This document shows positions 10,549-20,303 of a DNA stretch of 64,000 nt, piece after piece (positions within the stretch are counted from its first letter, which is position 1; each line of letters begins with the position of its first letter). The notes beneath the pieces are model-generated. The model did not search any database. It was given only the letters and a program-made list of their open reading frames with translations, and had not been told where the DNA came from. Source of the stretch: Bacteroidota bacterium (GTDB lineage Bacteria > Bacteroidota > Bacteroidia > AKYH767-A > OLB10); contig JADJOZ010000007.1 of the NCBI GenBank assembly GCA_016713525.1, positions 62,001 to 126,000 of the forward strand. The letters run 5' to 3'. The position numbers and the translations under genes are program-made.

Positions 10549-11229
10549 ATGGTAACACTAAGCAACATCAATAAGAGCTATCAGGTAGGGAAGAATAAAC
10601 TTCACGTTTTGAAAGGTGTAAATATGCACATTCAGCCCGGTGAATTTGTCTCGATCATGGGTTCATCCGGCTCGGGAAAATCGACTTTACTTAACATTTT
10701 AGGGATACTTGATGATTATGATTCGGGCGATTACACATTGGGTGGTACGCTGATAAAGAATCTGAATCAGGCAAAAGCTGCCCAATACCGAAATCGATTC
10801 ATTGGTTTCGTCTTTCAATCGTTTAACCTGCTTTCTTTCAAGAATGCATTGGAAAATGTTGCATTACCACTTTATTATCAGGGAGTTACCAGAAAAGAAC
10901 GCAATAAAATAGCGATGGAATACCTCGATCGTGTGGGACTTAAAGACTGGGCTTTACACCTGCCCTCGGAAATGTCGGGAGGACAGAAACAGCGTGTTGC
11001 CATCGCACGGGCACTAATTTCAAAACCTAAAATGATTCTGGCAGATGAGCCAACCGGTGCTCTCGATTCTGTTACCTCCATGGAAGTAATGAAATTATTT
11101 AAGGAAGTTCATAAAGAAGGCATGACCATGATAGTGGTAACACACGAAAATGATATCGCAGCCATGACCGACAGAGTTATCAGAATTAAGGACGGCACCA
11201 TCGAAGTACCTGAAAAGTTAACTGCTTAA
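10549..11229 (+). CDS. ABC transporter ATP-binding protein, MacB/LolD type
   Basis: A 226-residue ATPase that powers a type VII (MacB/LolD/FtsX-like) ABC system. Walker A is GSSGSGKST (residues 38-46), the signature SGGQKQR begins at 143, Walker B is MILADEP (162-168) and the switch His is 199. The family is recognised by these motifs together with its size and its permease neighbours. It is the first gene of a four-gene operon with two FtsX-like permeases (9 bp and 20 bp gaps) and an adaptor, so it probably drives export or extrusion of a substrate from the periplasm. The substrate is unknown. Confidence 0.92.
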   Translation: MVTLSNINKSYQVGKNKLHVLKGVNMHIQPGEFVSIMGSSGSGKSTLLNILGILDDYDSGDYTLGGTLIKNLNQAKAAQYRNRFIGFVFQSFNLLSFKNALENVALPLYYQGVTRKERNKIAMEYLDRVGLKDWALHLPSEMSGGQKQRVAIARALISKPKMILADEPTGALDSVTSMEVMKLFKEVHKEGMTMIVVTHENDIAAMTDRVIRIKDGTIEVPEKLTA

Positions 11230-11238
11230 TAAAAACGT

Positions 11239-12474
11239 ATGTTCGATCTCGATAAATGGCAGGAAATATTCAGTACCATCAGTAAAAATAAACTGAGAAC
11301 GGTACTTACAGGCTTTAGTGTTGCCTGGGGTATATTCATGCTTATTATATTATTGGGTTCCGGATATGGCCTTCAAAATGGAGTTGAAAATCAGTTTCGG
11401 AGTTCTGCTGTGAACTCCATTTTCGTGAGAGGCGGTTCCACTTCATTGGCATATGGAGGATTTCAACCGGGCCGCGATATCCAACTTGAAAATGCCGATT
11501 ATGATCTGGTTAATAACAACGTCCCTCAAATAGATCATATTACTTCCCGTTTTTTTATTCGTGGAGAAATCAATGTTTCCTATAAAAATAAGTTCAGCTC
11601 GTTTGAAGTGCGTTCGGTTCATCCCGACCATGCCTTCATCGAAAATACTGTTATTCACAAAGGAAGATATATCAATGATTCCGATCTCGAAGAACATAAA
11701 AAAGTAGCTTGTATAGGTACATTGGTTGTTGAACAGCTTTTTGCCAAAGATGAAGACCCTTTAGGGAAATACATTAAAGTAAATGGCATCGCATTTTTAG
11801 TAGTTGGTGTTTTTGAAGATGAGGAAGGGGATTATGAAAACAGAATGGTTTACCTCCCTATTACAACTGCTCAAAAAGCATTCAATGGTCAGGGCAGAAT
11901 TCGCCAGATTTTGTTAACTACAGGTGATGCTACTGTGGAAGAATCGAATGAAATTGTTGCCGACATAACTTCTATGATTGCCAACAGGCACAAATTCGAT
12001 AAAAATGATTCCAAAGCACTTTCAATCTGGAATAATTACGAAGAATACAAAAAAGTAATTGGTATGATGGGAAACATCCGGATGTTTATCTGGTTCATTG
12101 GCATTGGAACAATCATGGCCGGCATCGTTGGTGTTTCTAATATCATGATGATTGTAGTGAAAGAAAGAACCAAAGAAATTGGTATCAGAAAAGCATTAGG
12201 CGCTACTCCAGCTTCCATAGTAAGTCTTATCATTCAGGAATCTGTTTTTATCACCGCTGTGGCGGGATATCTTGGTTTGGTTGCAGGTGTAGGTTTGCTT
12301 GAACTGGTATCAACCTTCGTTCCTAAAAGTGATTTCTTCGATCATCCTGAAGTCAATCTGGGGGTAGCCATCTCAGCAACCATGGTCCTGGTAGTTTCAG
12401 GTGCCATTGCAGGACTGATTCCAGCAAGAAGAGCAGCAAAAATTAATCCGGTAGTTGCTTTACGCGATGAATAA
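11239..12474 (+). CDS. MacB-like ABC transporter permease (first copy)
   Basis: 411 residues with MacB topology: one N-terminal membrane segment (about 18-40), a large periplasmic MacB_PCD domain (about 45-275), then the FtsX domain with three membrane segments (about 283-305, 335-360, 375-398). It contains the usual cytoplasmic segment ERTKEIGIRKALGATP. The ATPase is a separate protein, unlike E. coli MacB. It is clearly paralogous to the next gene: both start with nearly the same MFD-DKWQEI and share LRT-LT and GIFMLI. The two probably form a heterodimer. Confidence 0.9.
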   Translation: MFDLDKWQEIFSTISKNKLRTVLTGFSVAWGIFMLIILLGSGYGLQNGVENQFRSSAVNSIFVRGGSTSLAYGGFQPGRDIQLENADYDLVNNNVPQIDHITSRFFIRGEINVSYKNKFSSFEVRSVHPDHAFIENTVIHKGRYINDSDLEEHKKVACIGTLVVEQLFAKDEDPLGKYIKVNGIAFLVVGVFEDEEGDYENRMVYLPITTAQKAFNGQGRIRQILLTTGDATVEESNEIVADITSMIANRHKFDKNDSKALSIWNNYEEYKKVIGMMGNIRMFIWFIGIGTIMAGIVGVSNIMMIVVKERTKEIGIRKALGATPASIVSLIIQESVFITAVAGYLGLVAGVGLLELVSTFVPKSDFFDHPEVNLGVAISATMVLVVSGAIAGLIPARRAAKINPVVALRDE

Positions 12475-12494
12475 CATTCCTAAAAATTTATAAC

Positions 12495-13757
12495 ATGTTC
12501 GACAGAGATAAATGGCAGGAAATTTATAGTACACTCAGCAAAAATAAGCTGAGAACATTCCTTACAGCTTTTGGGGTGTTCTGGGGAATCTTCATGCTTA
12601 TTTTTATGTTAGGCTCTGGTAACGGACTGCAAAATGGAGTTCAAAATGGATTCAAAGACTTTGCAACCAACAGCATGTTTACCTGGACACAGCGTACCAG
12701 CATGCCCTACAAAGGTTTCAAACAAGGCAGAGGTTTCAACTATCACAATGAAGATATCAAAGCTATTAAAGACAATGTTCCCGAAGCTGATATTGTAGCT
12801 CCCAGAAACCAACTGGGGAATTATGGGGGTAATAACAATGTAAACTACGGATTAAAAACCGGTTCTTTTTCAATTTATGGCGATTACCCTGAGATTTTTA
12901 AGATCCAAAGTTATACCATAACTGAAGGTCGGAAAATGAATCAACTCGACCAGCAGGAAAGAAGAAAAATCGCAGTTATTGGCTCCCGGGCTAAAGAAGT
13001 ATTGTTTGGTGCTGATGTTTCTCCCTTAGGGAAGAATATTGAAATAAATGGGGTCTTCTTTCAAGTAGTTGGCGTTTTTAAGAGTAATCAGTCAAGTGAC
13101 CGCGGAGAGGAAGATGCAAGCACCATATTTGTTCCCTTCAGCACCTTCCAGAATGCGTTCAACTTTGGAAATGTGGTAGGCTGGTTTGCTATCACATCTA
13201 AGCCCAACATACCTGTTTCAGTTGTCGAAGATAAAGTACTGGCATTGCTGAAAGAAAGACATTCCGTTCATCCAGATGACAGGCAAGCCATAGGACATTT
13301 TAATCTTCAAAAGGAATTCGATAAAATGAACGGACTCTTTATGGGAATTGAATTACTCATCTGGATTGTTGGAACAGGAACCTTGTTTGCAGGAGTAATT
13401 GGAGTAAGCAATATCATGTTGATAATAATTAAAGAACGAACTCAGGAAATAGGAATCAGAAGAGCCATTGGTGCTCCCCCATCTGATATCATGAAACAAA
13501 TTATGATGGAATCAATCGTTCTCACCACTATTGCAGGTTATGCCGGACTGGTGTTGGGAGTTGGTTTATTAGAATTAATTTCAGGTGCTATGGCGGGAAG
13601 TGGGGATAGCTCAAGCATGTTTATGAATCCGGAAGTTGATTTAAAAGTGGCATTACAGGCTTTGGGAATACTAATTGTTTCCGGTGCGCTGGCAGGACTG
13701 ATTCCTGCATTCCGGGCATTAAAAATAAAACCTATTGACGCTTTAAGAAGTGAATAA
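12495..13757 (+). CDS. MacB-like ABC transporter permease (second copy)
   Basis: 420 residues with the same layout as the previous gene: an N-terminal membrane segment, a periplasmic MacB_PCD domain and a C-terminal FtsX domain with three membrane segments. It contains KERTQEIGIRRAIGAPP. The periplasmic domains of the two copies have diverged much more than their membrane parts, as expected when one heterodimer face contacts the substrate or adaptor differently. The gap to the first copy is 20 bp and to the adaptor gene 30 bp. Confidence 0.9.
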   Translation: MFDRDKWQEIYSTLSKNKLRTFLTAFGVFWGIFMLIFMLGSGNGLQNGVQNGFKDFATNSMFTWTQRTSMPYKGFKQGRGFNYHNEDIKAIKDNVPEADIVAPRNQLGNYGGNNNVNYGLKTGSFSIYGDYPEIFKIQSYTITEGRKMNQLDQQERRKIAVIGSRAKEVLFGADVSPLGKNIEINGVFFQVVGVFKSNQSSDRGEEDASTIFVPFSTFQNAFNFGNVVGWFAITSKPNIPVSVVEDKVLALLKERHSVHPDDRQAIGHFNLQKEFDKMNGLFMGIELLIWIVGTGTLFAGVIGVSNIMLIIIKERTQEIGIRRAIGAPPSDIMKQIMMESIVLTTIAGYAGLVLGVGLLELISGAMAGSGDSSSMFMNPEVDLKVALQALGILIVSGALAGLIPAFRALKIKPIDALRSE

Positions 13758-13787
13758 TCCAATCTGAAAAAGCATTTATAAAAATTT

Positions 13788-14900
13788 ATGAAGAAGATCA
13801 TTAAAATAGTTTTAGGTGTTGCGCTGTTAGGCTTGTTTATCTGGACACTCTATTTCCTTTATCAGAAATCGGAAACCAAACCGGTTGTGTATAAAATTGA
13901 AAAACCGGAAGTGGCTACAATAATCAAAAAGACTGTCGCCACTGGAGCTGTAGTTCCTAGAAAAGAAATTGCTATTAAAGCAAAAGTTTCTGGAATTATA
14001 GAAAAAATATTTGTGGAAGCCGGTACTTACATCAAGGAAGGCGAAGTAATTGCACGGGTTAAGATTATTCCTGATATGGTTAATCTTAATAACGCTGAAA
14101 GTCGTGTGAATCGTGCAAAAATCACTCTCGAAAATATAAAGAAGGAATACAATCGAAGTAAGCAATTGTTCGATGGTAAAGTGATTCCGGAAAGCGAATA
14201 TCAGACAGTTCAAACCAATTATGAAACCGCAATCGAAGAACTTGATGCGGCAGAAAATAATCTTGCACTGATCAAAGAAGGTTCTAACAAAAAAATGGGA
14301 AGCATTACCAATACTATGGTTCGTTCCACCATCACAGGAATGGTGCTTGATGTTCCGGTTAAAGAAGGGAATTCAGTTATTGAAAGTAATACTTTTAATG
14401 AAGGAACCACTATTGCATCGGTAGCCGACATGGGTGAAATGGTTTTCGAAGGAAAAGTAGATGAATCGGAAGTCGGTAAAATTAAAACCGGAATGGATCT
14501 GATATTAAAAATCGGAGCTATTGAAAATAAAGATTTCAAGGCTAAACTGGAGTACATTGCTCCTAAAGGCATTGAAGAAAACGGAGCTATTCAATTTCAG
14601 ATTAAAGCTGCAGTGGTTCTGGAAAAAGATCATTTTATAAGAGCCGGTTACAGTGCTAATGCCGATATTGTTCTAGATCGTCGTGATTCAGTTTTGGCTG
14701 TTAAAGAAAGTCTCTTGACAATCAGTAACGATTCAAGCTTTGTAGAAATTGAAACTTCAGCGCAAGTATTCCAAAAGCGACAAGTTAAAACCGGTTTATC
14801 TGACGGTATCAATATAGAAATTTTGGAAGGTTTGAAAGCTGATGAGAAATTAAAAGGTTTACCTGAAGCAGAGGTAAATATGATTAATTCCGATCAATAA
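13788..14900 (+). CDS. Periplasmic adaptor (membrane fusion) protein, MacA/HlyD type
   Basis: 370 residues with an N-terminal membrane anchor (about 4-26), a split lipoyl-like domain (first half about 55-92, AIKAKVSGIIEKIFVEAGT), a coiled-coil hairpin (about 95-165), and beta-barrel and membrane-proximal parts. It is the adaptor of the operon and would bridge the permease pair to an outer-membrane channel. No TolC-like gene is in the window, so that partner must be encoded elsewhere. The stop codon directly abuts the stop codon of the convergent hydrolase gene. Confidence 0.88.
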   Translation: MKKIIKIVLGVALLGLFIWTLYFLYQKSETKPVVYKIEKPEVATIIKKTVATGAVVPRKEIAIKAKVSGIIEKIFVEAGTYIKEGEVIARVKIIPDMVNLNNAESRVNRAKITLENIKKEYNRSKQLFDGKVIPESEYQTVQTNYETAIEELDAAENNLALIKEGSNKKMGSITNTMVRSTITGMVLDVPVKEGNSVIESNTFNEGTTIASVADMGEMVFEGKVDESEVGKIKTGMDLILKIGAIENKDFKAKLEYIAPKGIEENGAIQFQIKAAVVLEKDHFIRAGYSANADIVLDRRDSVLAVKESLLTISNDSSFVEIETSAQVFQKRQVKTGLSDGINIEILEGLKADEKLKGLPEAEVNMINSDQ

Positions 14901-16223
14901 TTAAAGTCCTTTAATCCAAGTTGCAATTTTATCTGCAACATCTTTATGCACCGTTCCTCTCTTCAGATATTCTGCGGGAAATGACTTTTGTTTTCCTTCC
15001 ATAAACAGGTGATTCAATCCCGGAAATGTATAAAAAGTATATTTGGGATCAGATGACAGTGTTGTATACCAAAGATTATAATCGGTCATAGTAACCTGAT
15101 AATCGCGTTCACCCTGTAGAATCAAAGCCGGAGCAGGCAACGATTTCAAAGCGGCAACCTGATCATAATCTGAAAGGTATTTCCAGTAATTCGGGCCTGT
15201 ACCGGGCAATAGATTATTAGCATTTGCAAAATTCTTATTCAGTATTTCAATGCATTTTTGTTCAACTTCCTGCATCAATGCAGGGGTGATCCTGTTGGTA
15301 CTGTCATTCTCCATCAGGTATCGAAATTGTTCTTTAATAAGAACCGGCAATGGGCGAGCATTAGCAGCCATGAGAATAATTCCTTTCAGATGTTGCGAAC
15401 GAAAAACAATATCGGGAGCCATCATCCCACCAAAACTATGACCCAGAACAAAAATGTTATCAGGATCTACACCTTTTAACTGTGAAACACTACCAATAAC
15501 ATTAACGGCATCTTCAACAGTTTCATCAAATGGTGACATGGATTCAATGGCCATCCGAAGTTCATTATTATAAGCGGCAGTACGCTTATGATACCTTACA
15601 CTGGCGATACCGTTTGCTGCAAGCATCATGGCAAGATCTTTGAAAAATTTATTCGGGCCAATAGTCACATCCATATCCAATGGACCACTACCCTGCACGA
15701 ACACAACCACAGGGAATTTGGTTGCATTTGCTGGAACCGTGAAAGCACCCTTCAGGAAAAATCCTGCACTGGGAATGGTTACTTCCTGTTCTAACACGGC
15801 TCCTGCAGGAATCCATGAAGGAGGTCGGTAAGTATTTTTTAAACTTGGCGGAACCAGAAAAAAACCAACGATCATTCCATTCATGTTAAAGACCATTTTC
15901 AGATCAGATGCTTTCTTTTCAAAATCGCACGGATAAAACCAGGTTACTAATGAATCGTTTGATTCAGACCATGGCAAACGCATATCCAGCGATTTCATTT
16001 TCCCCATTTGCTCTTCAACAGAACCCCACATGTAAGAAAGTTGTCCCGCATCCATTTTTGATTTAAGCGAGTCATCGAAATAACTGACAGCTTTAATAAA
16101 GTCTCCGGTCTTACAACTAACATAAACCTCGTGTGCCAAATCGCCAAAAGGGTTTTGTGCGTACATGGAAGTATTAGAAATTAAAAACACGAAAATCCCA
16201 AAAATGCTTAAAACCGAGATCAT
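14901..16223 (-). CDS. Secreted alpha/beta hydrolase with N-terminal DUF3887-like domain
   Basis: 440 residues with a signal peptide (about 1-22), a DUF3887-like NTF2-fold domain (about 25-130) and an alpha/beta-hydrolase domain (about 150-440). The nucleophile elbow is GHSFGG with Ser263. The acid is probably in GERDYQVT and the His in GLNHLF. The domain pair is common in secreted Bacteroidota esterases or peptidases, and the substrate is unknown. The gene follows the C5-epimerase-like gene by 13 bp on the same strand and may be cotranscribed with it. Confidence 0.82.
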   Translation of the reverse strand: MISVLSIFGIFVFLISNTSMYAQNPFGDLAHEVYVSCKTGDFIKAVSYFDDSLKSKMDAGQLSYMWGSVEEQMGKMKSLDMRLPWSESNDSLVTWFYPCDFEKKASDLKMVFNMNGMIVGFFLVPPSLKNTYRPPSWIPAGAVLEQEVTIPSAGFFLKGAFTVPANATKFPVVVFVQGSGPLDMDVTIGPNKFFKDLAMMLAANGIASVRYHKRTAAYNNELRMAIESMSPFDETVEDAVNVIGSVSQLKGVDPDNIFVLGHSFGGMMAPDIVFRSQHLKGIILMAANARPLPVLIKEQFRYLMENDSTNRITPALMQEVEQKCIEILNKNFANANNLLPGTGPNYWKYLSDYDQVAALKSLPAPALILQGERDYQVTMTDYNLWYTTLSSDPKYTFYTFPGLNHLFMEGKQKSFPAEYLKRGTVHKDVADKIATWIKGL

Positions 16224-16236
16224 TTAAATCAATTCT

Positions 16237-17964
16237 TCATTGTGAAACAAATTCTACTTTGCTAATTTTGGATTGCTGACCCGAAAGTTCAGAAACAATT
16301 AAAAATTGCCAATATAGTTCTTGCTCCTTTTCAAATGAAGCCGGGAATTTTCTGAAAGCGTTTAGGGGATTCCATTTATCCTTTCCAAGTGATTTCTCAT
16401 CGACACCTGTTTTATAGAATACTAAAACATCCTTCATTGATTGATATTTGATATCAAATTCTACTTTTTTGCTATAGCCCCTATAAACCGGTGTAATATA
16501 ATGCCAGTAATCTGACTTCTCATTCTTAGTTAAAATAGATAAATCTACATTTGATAATTTAATCAAACCACCGGTTTTTAATTGTGGAAATATAACTTCT
16601 AAATTTGCAATAGTTTTTTCATCAAAATCATACACCATTGTTTTTGAATCCAAAACTGAACTCGTATATTTTAACTTTTTCCACTCAGAAGAGTTTATAT
16701 CTGATTTGTACTTTAGTATGATTTCCGGTTTTGCAACAGAATCCAATCCTATATATTTCAGAGAAAACTTTGAAGCAGAAATTCCCTTTTTAAAATTAAA
16801 TATAATTGATGCGCTACCTTCAAATGCGTCAGTATATTTCAATTCTACAAATGTATTCAGATTAGCATCATACATTTTTGAATAATCATTTTCTACTATC
16901 GAAAAATTAGATTTTACATCTTTGATTTCTACAGGAAGTTTGTAAGCGTTCACTGTTGGTTTAATACTAATAATTTTATTATCAGTTAATTCGAGTGGTA
17001 CAGAAAAATTATATTTTTCTAATTTTGATCCTGGAGATTCATAATTTTTATTATAACAATACGTACTTATTAACATGGAGATATTTTTAAAGTATATATC
17101 CTTGGTAGTTTCATACAACATTTTAGCTTCTAAAACCTGCCATTTCATGTATCCATTTGCAACCAACCTTTTATCACCTCTGTTGTACATCAGCCATGAT
17201 CCAGTATTATAAAATTGAAATGATTCTTTTAGTGTTTGGATAGCATCATTGTAAGCTAGTTCAGCTGATTTATTATGTGGGAACAGTTTGGAATAATCAT
17301 GCAAAGCCAGTATAGTAAACATAAATCCATTTAGCACCTGTCTCTCTTGTGTGCTATTCGGATATTCTTCATACCAGACATTTCCCTCTGGAGTAATGCT
17401 TAAAGTACCACTTCCTTGTTTTTGAGGAGAAAGCATAAACTTCATCACCATGTGAACGAGAGGTAATATGGAATCGTCATTGGTAAGCTCGTAATATCTT
17501 ATTAAAACACAAATTGCTTCGGATTGAGCCAAGGCTGAATACCATGGGGCTTTAAGATCATGAAAACTTGTATTATATGGATAACCAACCATGTCGCCAT
17601 CAACAACATTATAAAAAGTAGAATCTCTTAAAAAATTCACTTGATTTATAAATGCCTTTTTGAGCCGATCATTTCCTGTTCTCTTGTATTCATCATAACA
17701 ATACAATGCATAATGACAACTGTTTACCGGATGTTTTTTACCATTTGTGAGGTGTACTCCTGAAGAATCAAAACTTCTGCCGGTATTTTTTGTCCATTGT
17801 TCTTCATCAAACAAATCAGAAATACATAATACTCTGTTTATGAAAGAAAAGTCCTTGGTTGGTATATCATTTGAGGGTTCATCCTTAATTTGAAAATTAA
17901 AGCTGAGAAATAAAAACATTGAAAATAAAAGTAATACAAAACCTTTTGAATAGAATATTTTCAT
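16237..17964 (-). CDS. D-glucuronyl C5-epimerase-like protein
   Basis: 575 residues with an N-terminal signal or anchor (about 5-25). Residues about 75-310 look like the C-terminal catalytic domain of D-glucuronyl C5-epimerases (GLCE family), alpha/alpha-toroid enzymes that epimerise uronic acid in heparan-type chains. Telling segments are YALYCYDEYKRTGN (85-98), WYSALAQSEAICVLIRYYEL (141-160) and EEYPN followed by QVLNGFMFTILALHDY (199-224). The last ~230 residues form beta-rich domains, one resembling a discoidin fold (FSIVENDYSKMYDANLN). No polysaccharide synthesis or lyase genes are adjacent. The fold call is fair; the actual substrate is unknown. Confidence 0.62.
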   Translation of the reverse strand: MKIFYSKGFVLLLFSMFLFLSFNFQIKDEPSNDIPTKDFSFINRVLCISDLFDEEQWTKNTGRSFDSSGVHLTNGKKHPVNSCHYALYCYDEYKRTGNDRLKKAFINQVNFLRDSTFYNVVDGDMVGYPYNTSFHDLKAPWYSALAQSEAICVLIRYYELTNDDSILPLVHMVMKFMLSPQKQGSGTLSITPEGNVWYEEYPNSTQERQVLNGFMFTILALHDYSKLFPHNKSAELAYNDAIQTLKESFQFYNTGSWLMYNRGDKRLVANGYMKWQVLEAKMLYETTKDIYFKNISMLISTYCYNKNYESPGSKLEKYNFSVPLELTDNKIISIKPTVNAYKLPVEIKDVKSNFSIVENDYSKMYDANLNTFVELKYTDAFEGSASIIFNFKKGISASKFSLKYIGLDSVAKPEIILKYKSDINSSEWKKLKYTSSVLDSKTMVYDFDEKTIANLEVIFPQLKTGGLIKLSNVDLSILTKNEKSDYWHYITPVYRGYSKKVEFDIKYQSMKDVLVFYKTGVDEKSLGKDKWNPLNAFRKFPASFEKEQELYWQFLIVSELSGQQSKISKVEFVSQ

Positions 17965-18095
17965 AAGAAGCTTCTAAAGTTTAAATTAAGTATATTTTTG
18001 GGCTATTGTCTCTAAATCGCTTTATTGAGGATCAAATTTATCAATAATCCGATTCACATTTCTTAGAAATTAGCAAATAATTGATTATCAATCAC

Positions 18096-18644
18096 ATGAG
18101 TTATTGTACTGCAGTTACCTTAATGAAACAAGAAGACCAAAAAGTTCACAAACATTATCATGATAAGTTATATGGGTATCCCATTTCTGATGATAATGAA
18201 CTTTTTTGCAGATTAATCCTGGAAATCAATCAAGCTGGATTAAGCTGGTCTACCATATTAAAAAAAGAGGTCGGATTCAGGAAGGCATATCATAATTTCG
18301 ATATTAAGAAAGTAGCATCATACAAGGAACGCGATTTCACCCGACTGATGAACGATCCGGAAATTATCAGGAATCGCTTGAAAATTAATGCCGCAATTGA
18401 AAATGCTAAGTCCATACTGATTATCCAAAAACAATTTGGTTCTTTTTTAGATTGGCTCAATCACCATCATCCTTTATCAAAAGCAGAATGGGTTGCATTA
18501 TTCAAGAAAACCTTCAAATTCACAGGCGGCGAAATTGTCAACGAATTTTTAATGAGTACCGGCTACCTTCCCGGCGCTCATGATGAAGATTGCATAGTGT
18601 TCAAGAAAATATTAAAGACTAATCCCAAATGGATGAGGGACTAA
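18096..18644 (+). CDS. DNA-3-methyladenine glycosylase I-like protein (Tag family)
   Basis: 182 residues from the ATG at 18096; an upstream in-frame TTG at 18081 is less likely because the protein then starts MSYC with Cys4 in the family position. The Tag zinc ligands appear to be Cys4, His22 (HYHD) and the pair in AHDEDC near the C-terminus. The core EINQAGLSWSTILKK and FRKAYHNFD match Tag, which excises 3-methyladenine from DNA. The usual segment YHDxEWGxP is changed to YHDKLYGYP and the N-terminal CxW lacks its Trp, so this is a divergent member. Confidence 0.8.
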   Translation: MSYCTAVTLMKQEDQKVHKHYHDKLYGYPISDDNELFCRLILEINQAGLSWSTILKKEVGFRKAYHNFDIKKVASYKERDFTRLMNDPEIIRNRLKINAAIENAKSILIIQKQFGSFLDWLNHHHPLSKAEWVALFKKTFKFTGGEIVNEFLMSTGYLPGAHDEDCIVFKKILKTNPKWMRD

Positions 18645-18766
18645 TGTACTACTGCTCAGAAGTAAATTTCGTTACAATGATAGATGATAAATGATAGAGG
18701 ATAGATTGAATTCTGCTCAGAAACAATTCAGTGCTCGGCTGAAATGTCATTATTCAATAATTAATT

Positions 18767-19137
18767 CTTGTTATTTGATATTCAATAAAAGCACCATGAA
18801 GACAGGCAGAAATAGTGAAGAACCCAATTATGAGTTCTATCGCAGCTTCAAAATATTGAATAACAAATATTGAATATTACAAATTGAATAAGGAAATCGG
18901 GAGCGTGTAATTATTCAATTCTCACTTCTTGATAGTCAATATTCAATAAAAGTATGATGAAGGCAGGCAGAATTATAATTCAGCAGCAGAAATATTAATT
19001 TGTGTACTATAGCAGTTTCAAAATATTGAATAACAAATATTGAATATTACAAATTGAATAAGGAAATCGGGAGCAATATATTATTCAATTCTCACTTCTT
19101 GTTAGTCAATATTCACTAAAAGTATTTTGAGAACGAG
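18767..19137. repeat. Three degenerate 161-170 bp direct repeats
   Basis: Units begin at about 18767, 18928 and 19098 with a segment like CTTG-TAGTCAATATTCA-TAAAAG. The first two each carry the block AAATATTGAATAACAAATAT at 18851 and 19021 (exactly 170 bp apart), continuing to AATCGGGAGC. The block is identical in both copies over about 54 bp; elsewhere the units differ. The third unit is cut short where the low-complexity sequence begins. No coding potential is conserved. Confidence 0.8.
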
Positions 19138-19451
19138 AAACCATTACCGTTCGCATCCACCGTTTCCATATCCTCCTCACCCCGGCCCTCTCCAGCATAG
19201 GCATCCTCCTCCGTAGAACATTTAGGGCTGGAGGGAGAGACGCGGAGAAAAAAAATGGGGGGAAAAAAATTTTGAAAGAAGCGGAAAAAAGGGGAAAAAA
19301 AAAAAAAAATTTCTCGCTAAATAGATGCACCATTCAATATTTATTTCTAGTTAACAAAATTCAAAAAAACATCTTGAGAACGGGAACCCACCAAATTTAG
19401 CAACTACAAAATAAATCATAAGTGAAAAACGAAATTTCAATCAGCCCAAAG

Positions 19452-19478
19452 TCCCCAACTTTTAACTTTCAACTTTCA
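19452..19478. repeat. Short tandem repeat of type ACTTTCAAC
   Basis: Consecutive degenerate copies of ACTTTYAAC occur in the stretch CAACTTTTAACTTTCAACTT and onward. A single related copy is at about 20952. Such intergenic microrepeats are frequent in Bacteroidota. Confidence 0.5.
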
Positions 19479-19521
19479 ACTCAAGTGCAGTGACATCTTT
19501 TGACTAGGGAACACACATCAC

Positions 19522-19595
19522 CACCTTTCGACAAGCTCAAGGCAAGAATTACCAAACCTCCACCTTCCGACAAGCTCAAGGCAAGAATCACCAAA
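19522..19595. repeat. Two direct copies of a CGACAAGCTCAAGGCAAGAAT element
   Basis: Copies at 19522-19556 and 19561-19595 are 39 bp apart and differ at only two positions over 35 bp. The core GACAAGCTCAAGG resembles a CTTCGACAAGCTCAGG-type sequence found dispersed in many draft bacterial genomes. Confidence 0.7.
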
Positions 19596-20303
19596 TCAAG
19601 TGCACTCACATTTTTCTACAGTGGAATAAAAAATCAGCACACCAGCACATTAGCAAATTAATCAATCAATTAAAACCTTCTTCACCCACCGCCCCTCTCC
19701 CCTTCCCCCCTTTGGGGGGAGATTCTTCTCCCTTTTTTCCTATCAATCAAAAACCCCTCCCGCGTAATTCTTTTTTTTTTTTTTTTGGCGGCGGCGGGCG
19801 TCCCCCCCCCCCCCATCAACCCCCAACCCCAACCCCGCCTCTTTTCTTTTTCATTATAAATTATATTCCTTTCCCCTCCCCCTTCGGGGGAGGGAGAAAT
19901 GTTTTTAGGCGGCGTGCGGGATTTTGGGTTTTTGGCCCCCCCCCGCCGCCCACCCACGCGGGGCCCGCGCGGGGGGGGGGGGGGGGGGTTGGGGATGGGG
20001 GGGGGGGCCGAGGGGGGCTGTTTTACCGCCAAGGGCAAAGGCCCGGGGGGGGGTGGCGGGGGCGCCCCCCCTGGAGGCCCGGAGGTGGGTGGCCCCTGGG
20101 GATTTTTGTTGGAGGGATTAAGGTAGGGAGGAAGGTGAGGAAGTAGTGGCCAAAACTATTTCCCAAACAAATTTTTAAATAATTTTTTTTTTCGGGTGCT
20201 AATTTTAAAACCCCCAAGGGGAAATTTTTGAAAGGGGTTTTTTCCACAGGGGGTTTTGGGTGGCCCGGGGGGGGGCCCGGGGGGGGAACTGAAAAGTTAC
20301 TTG

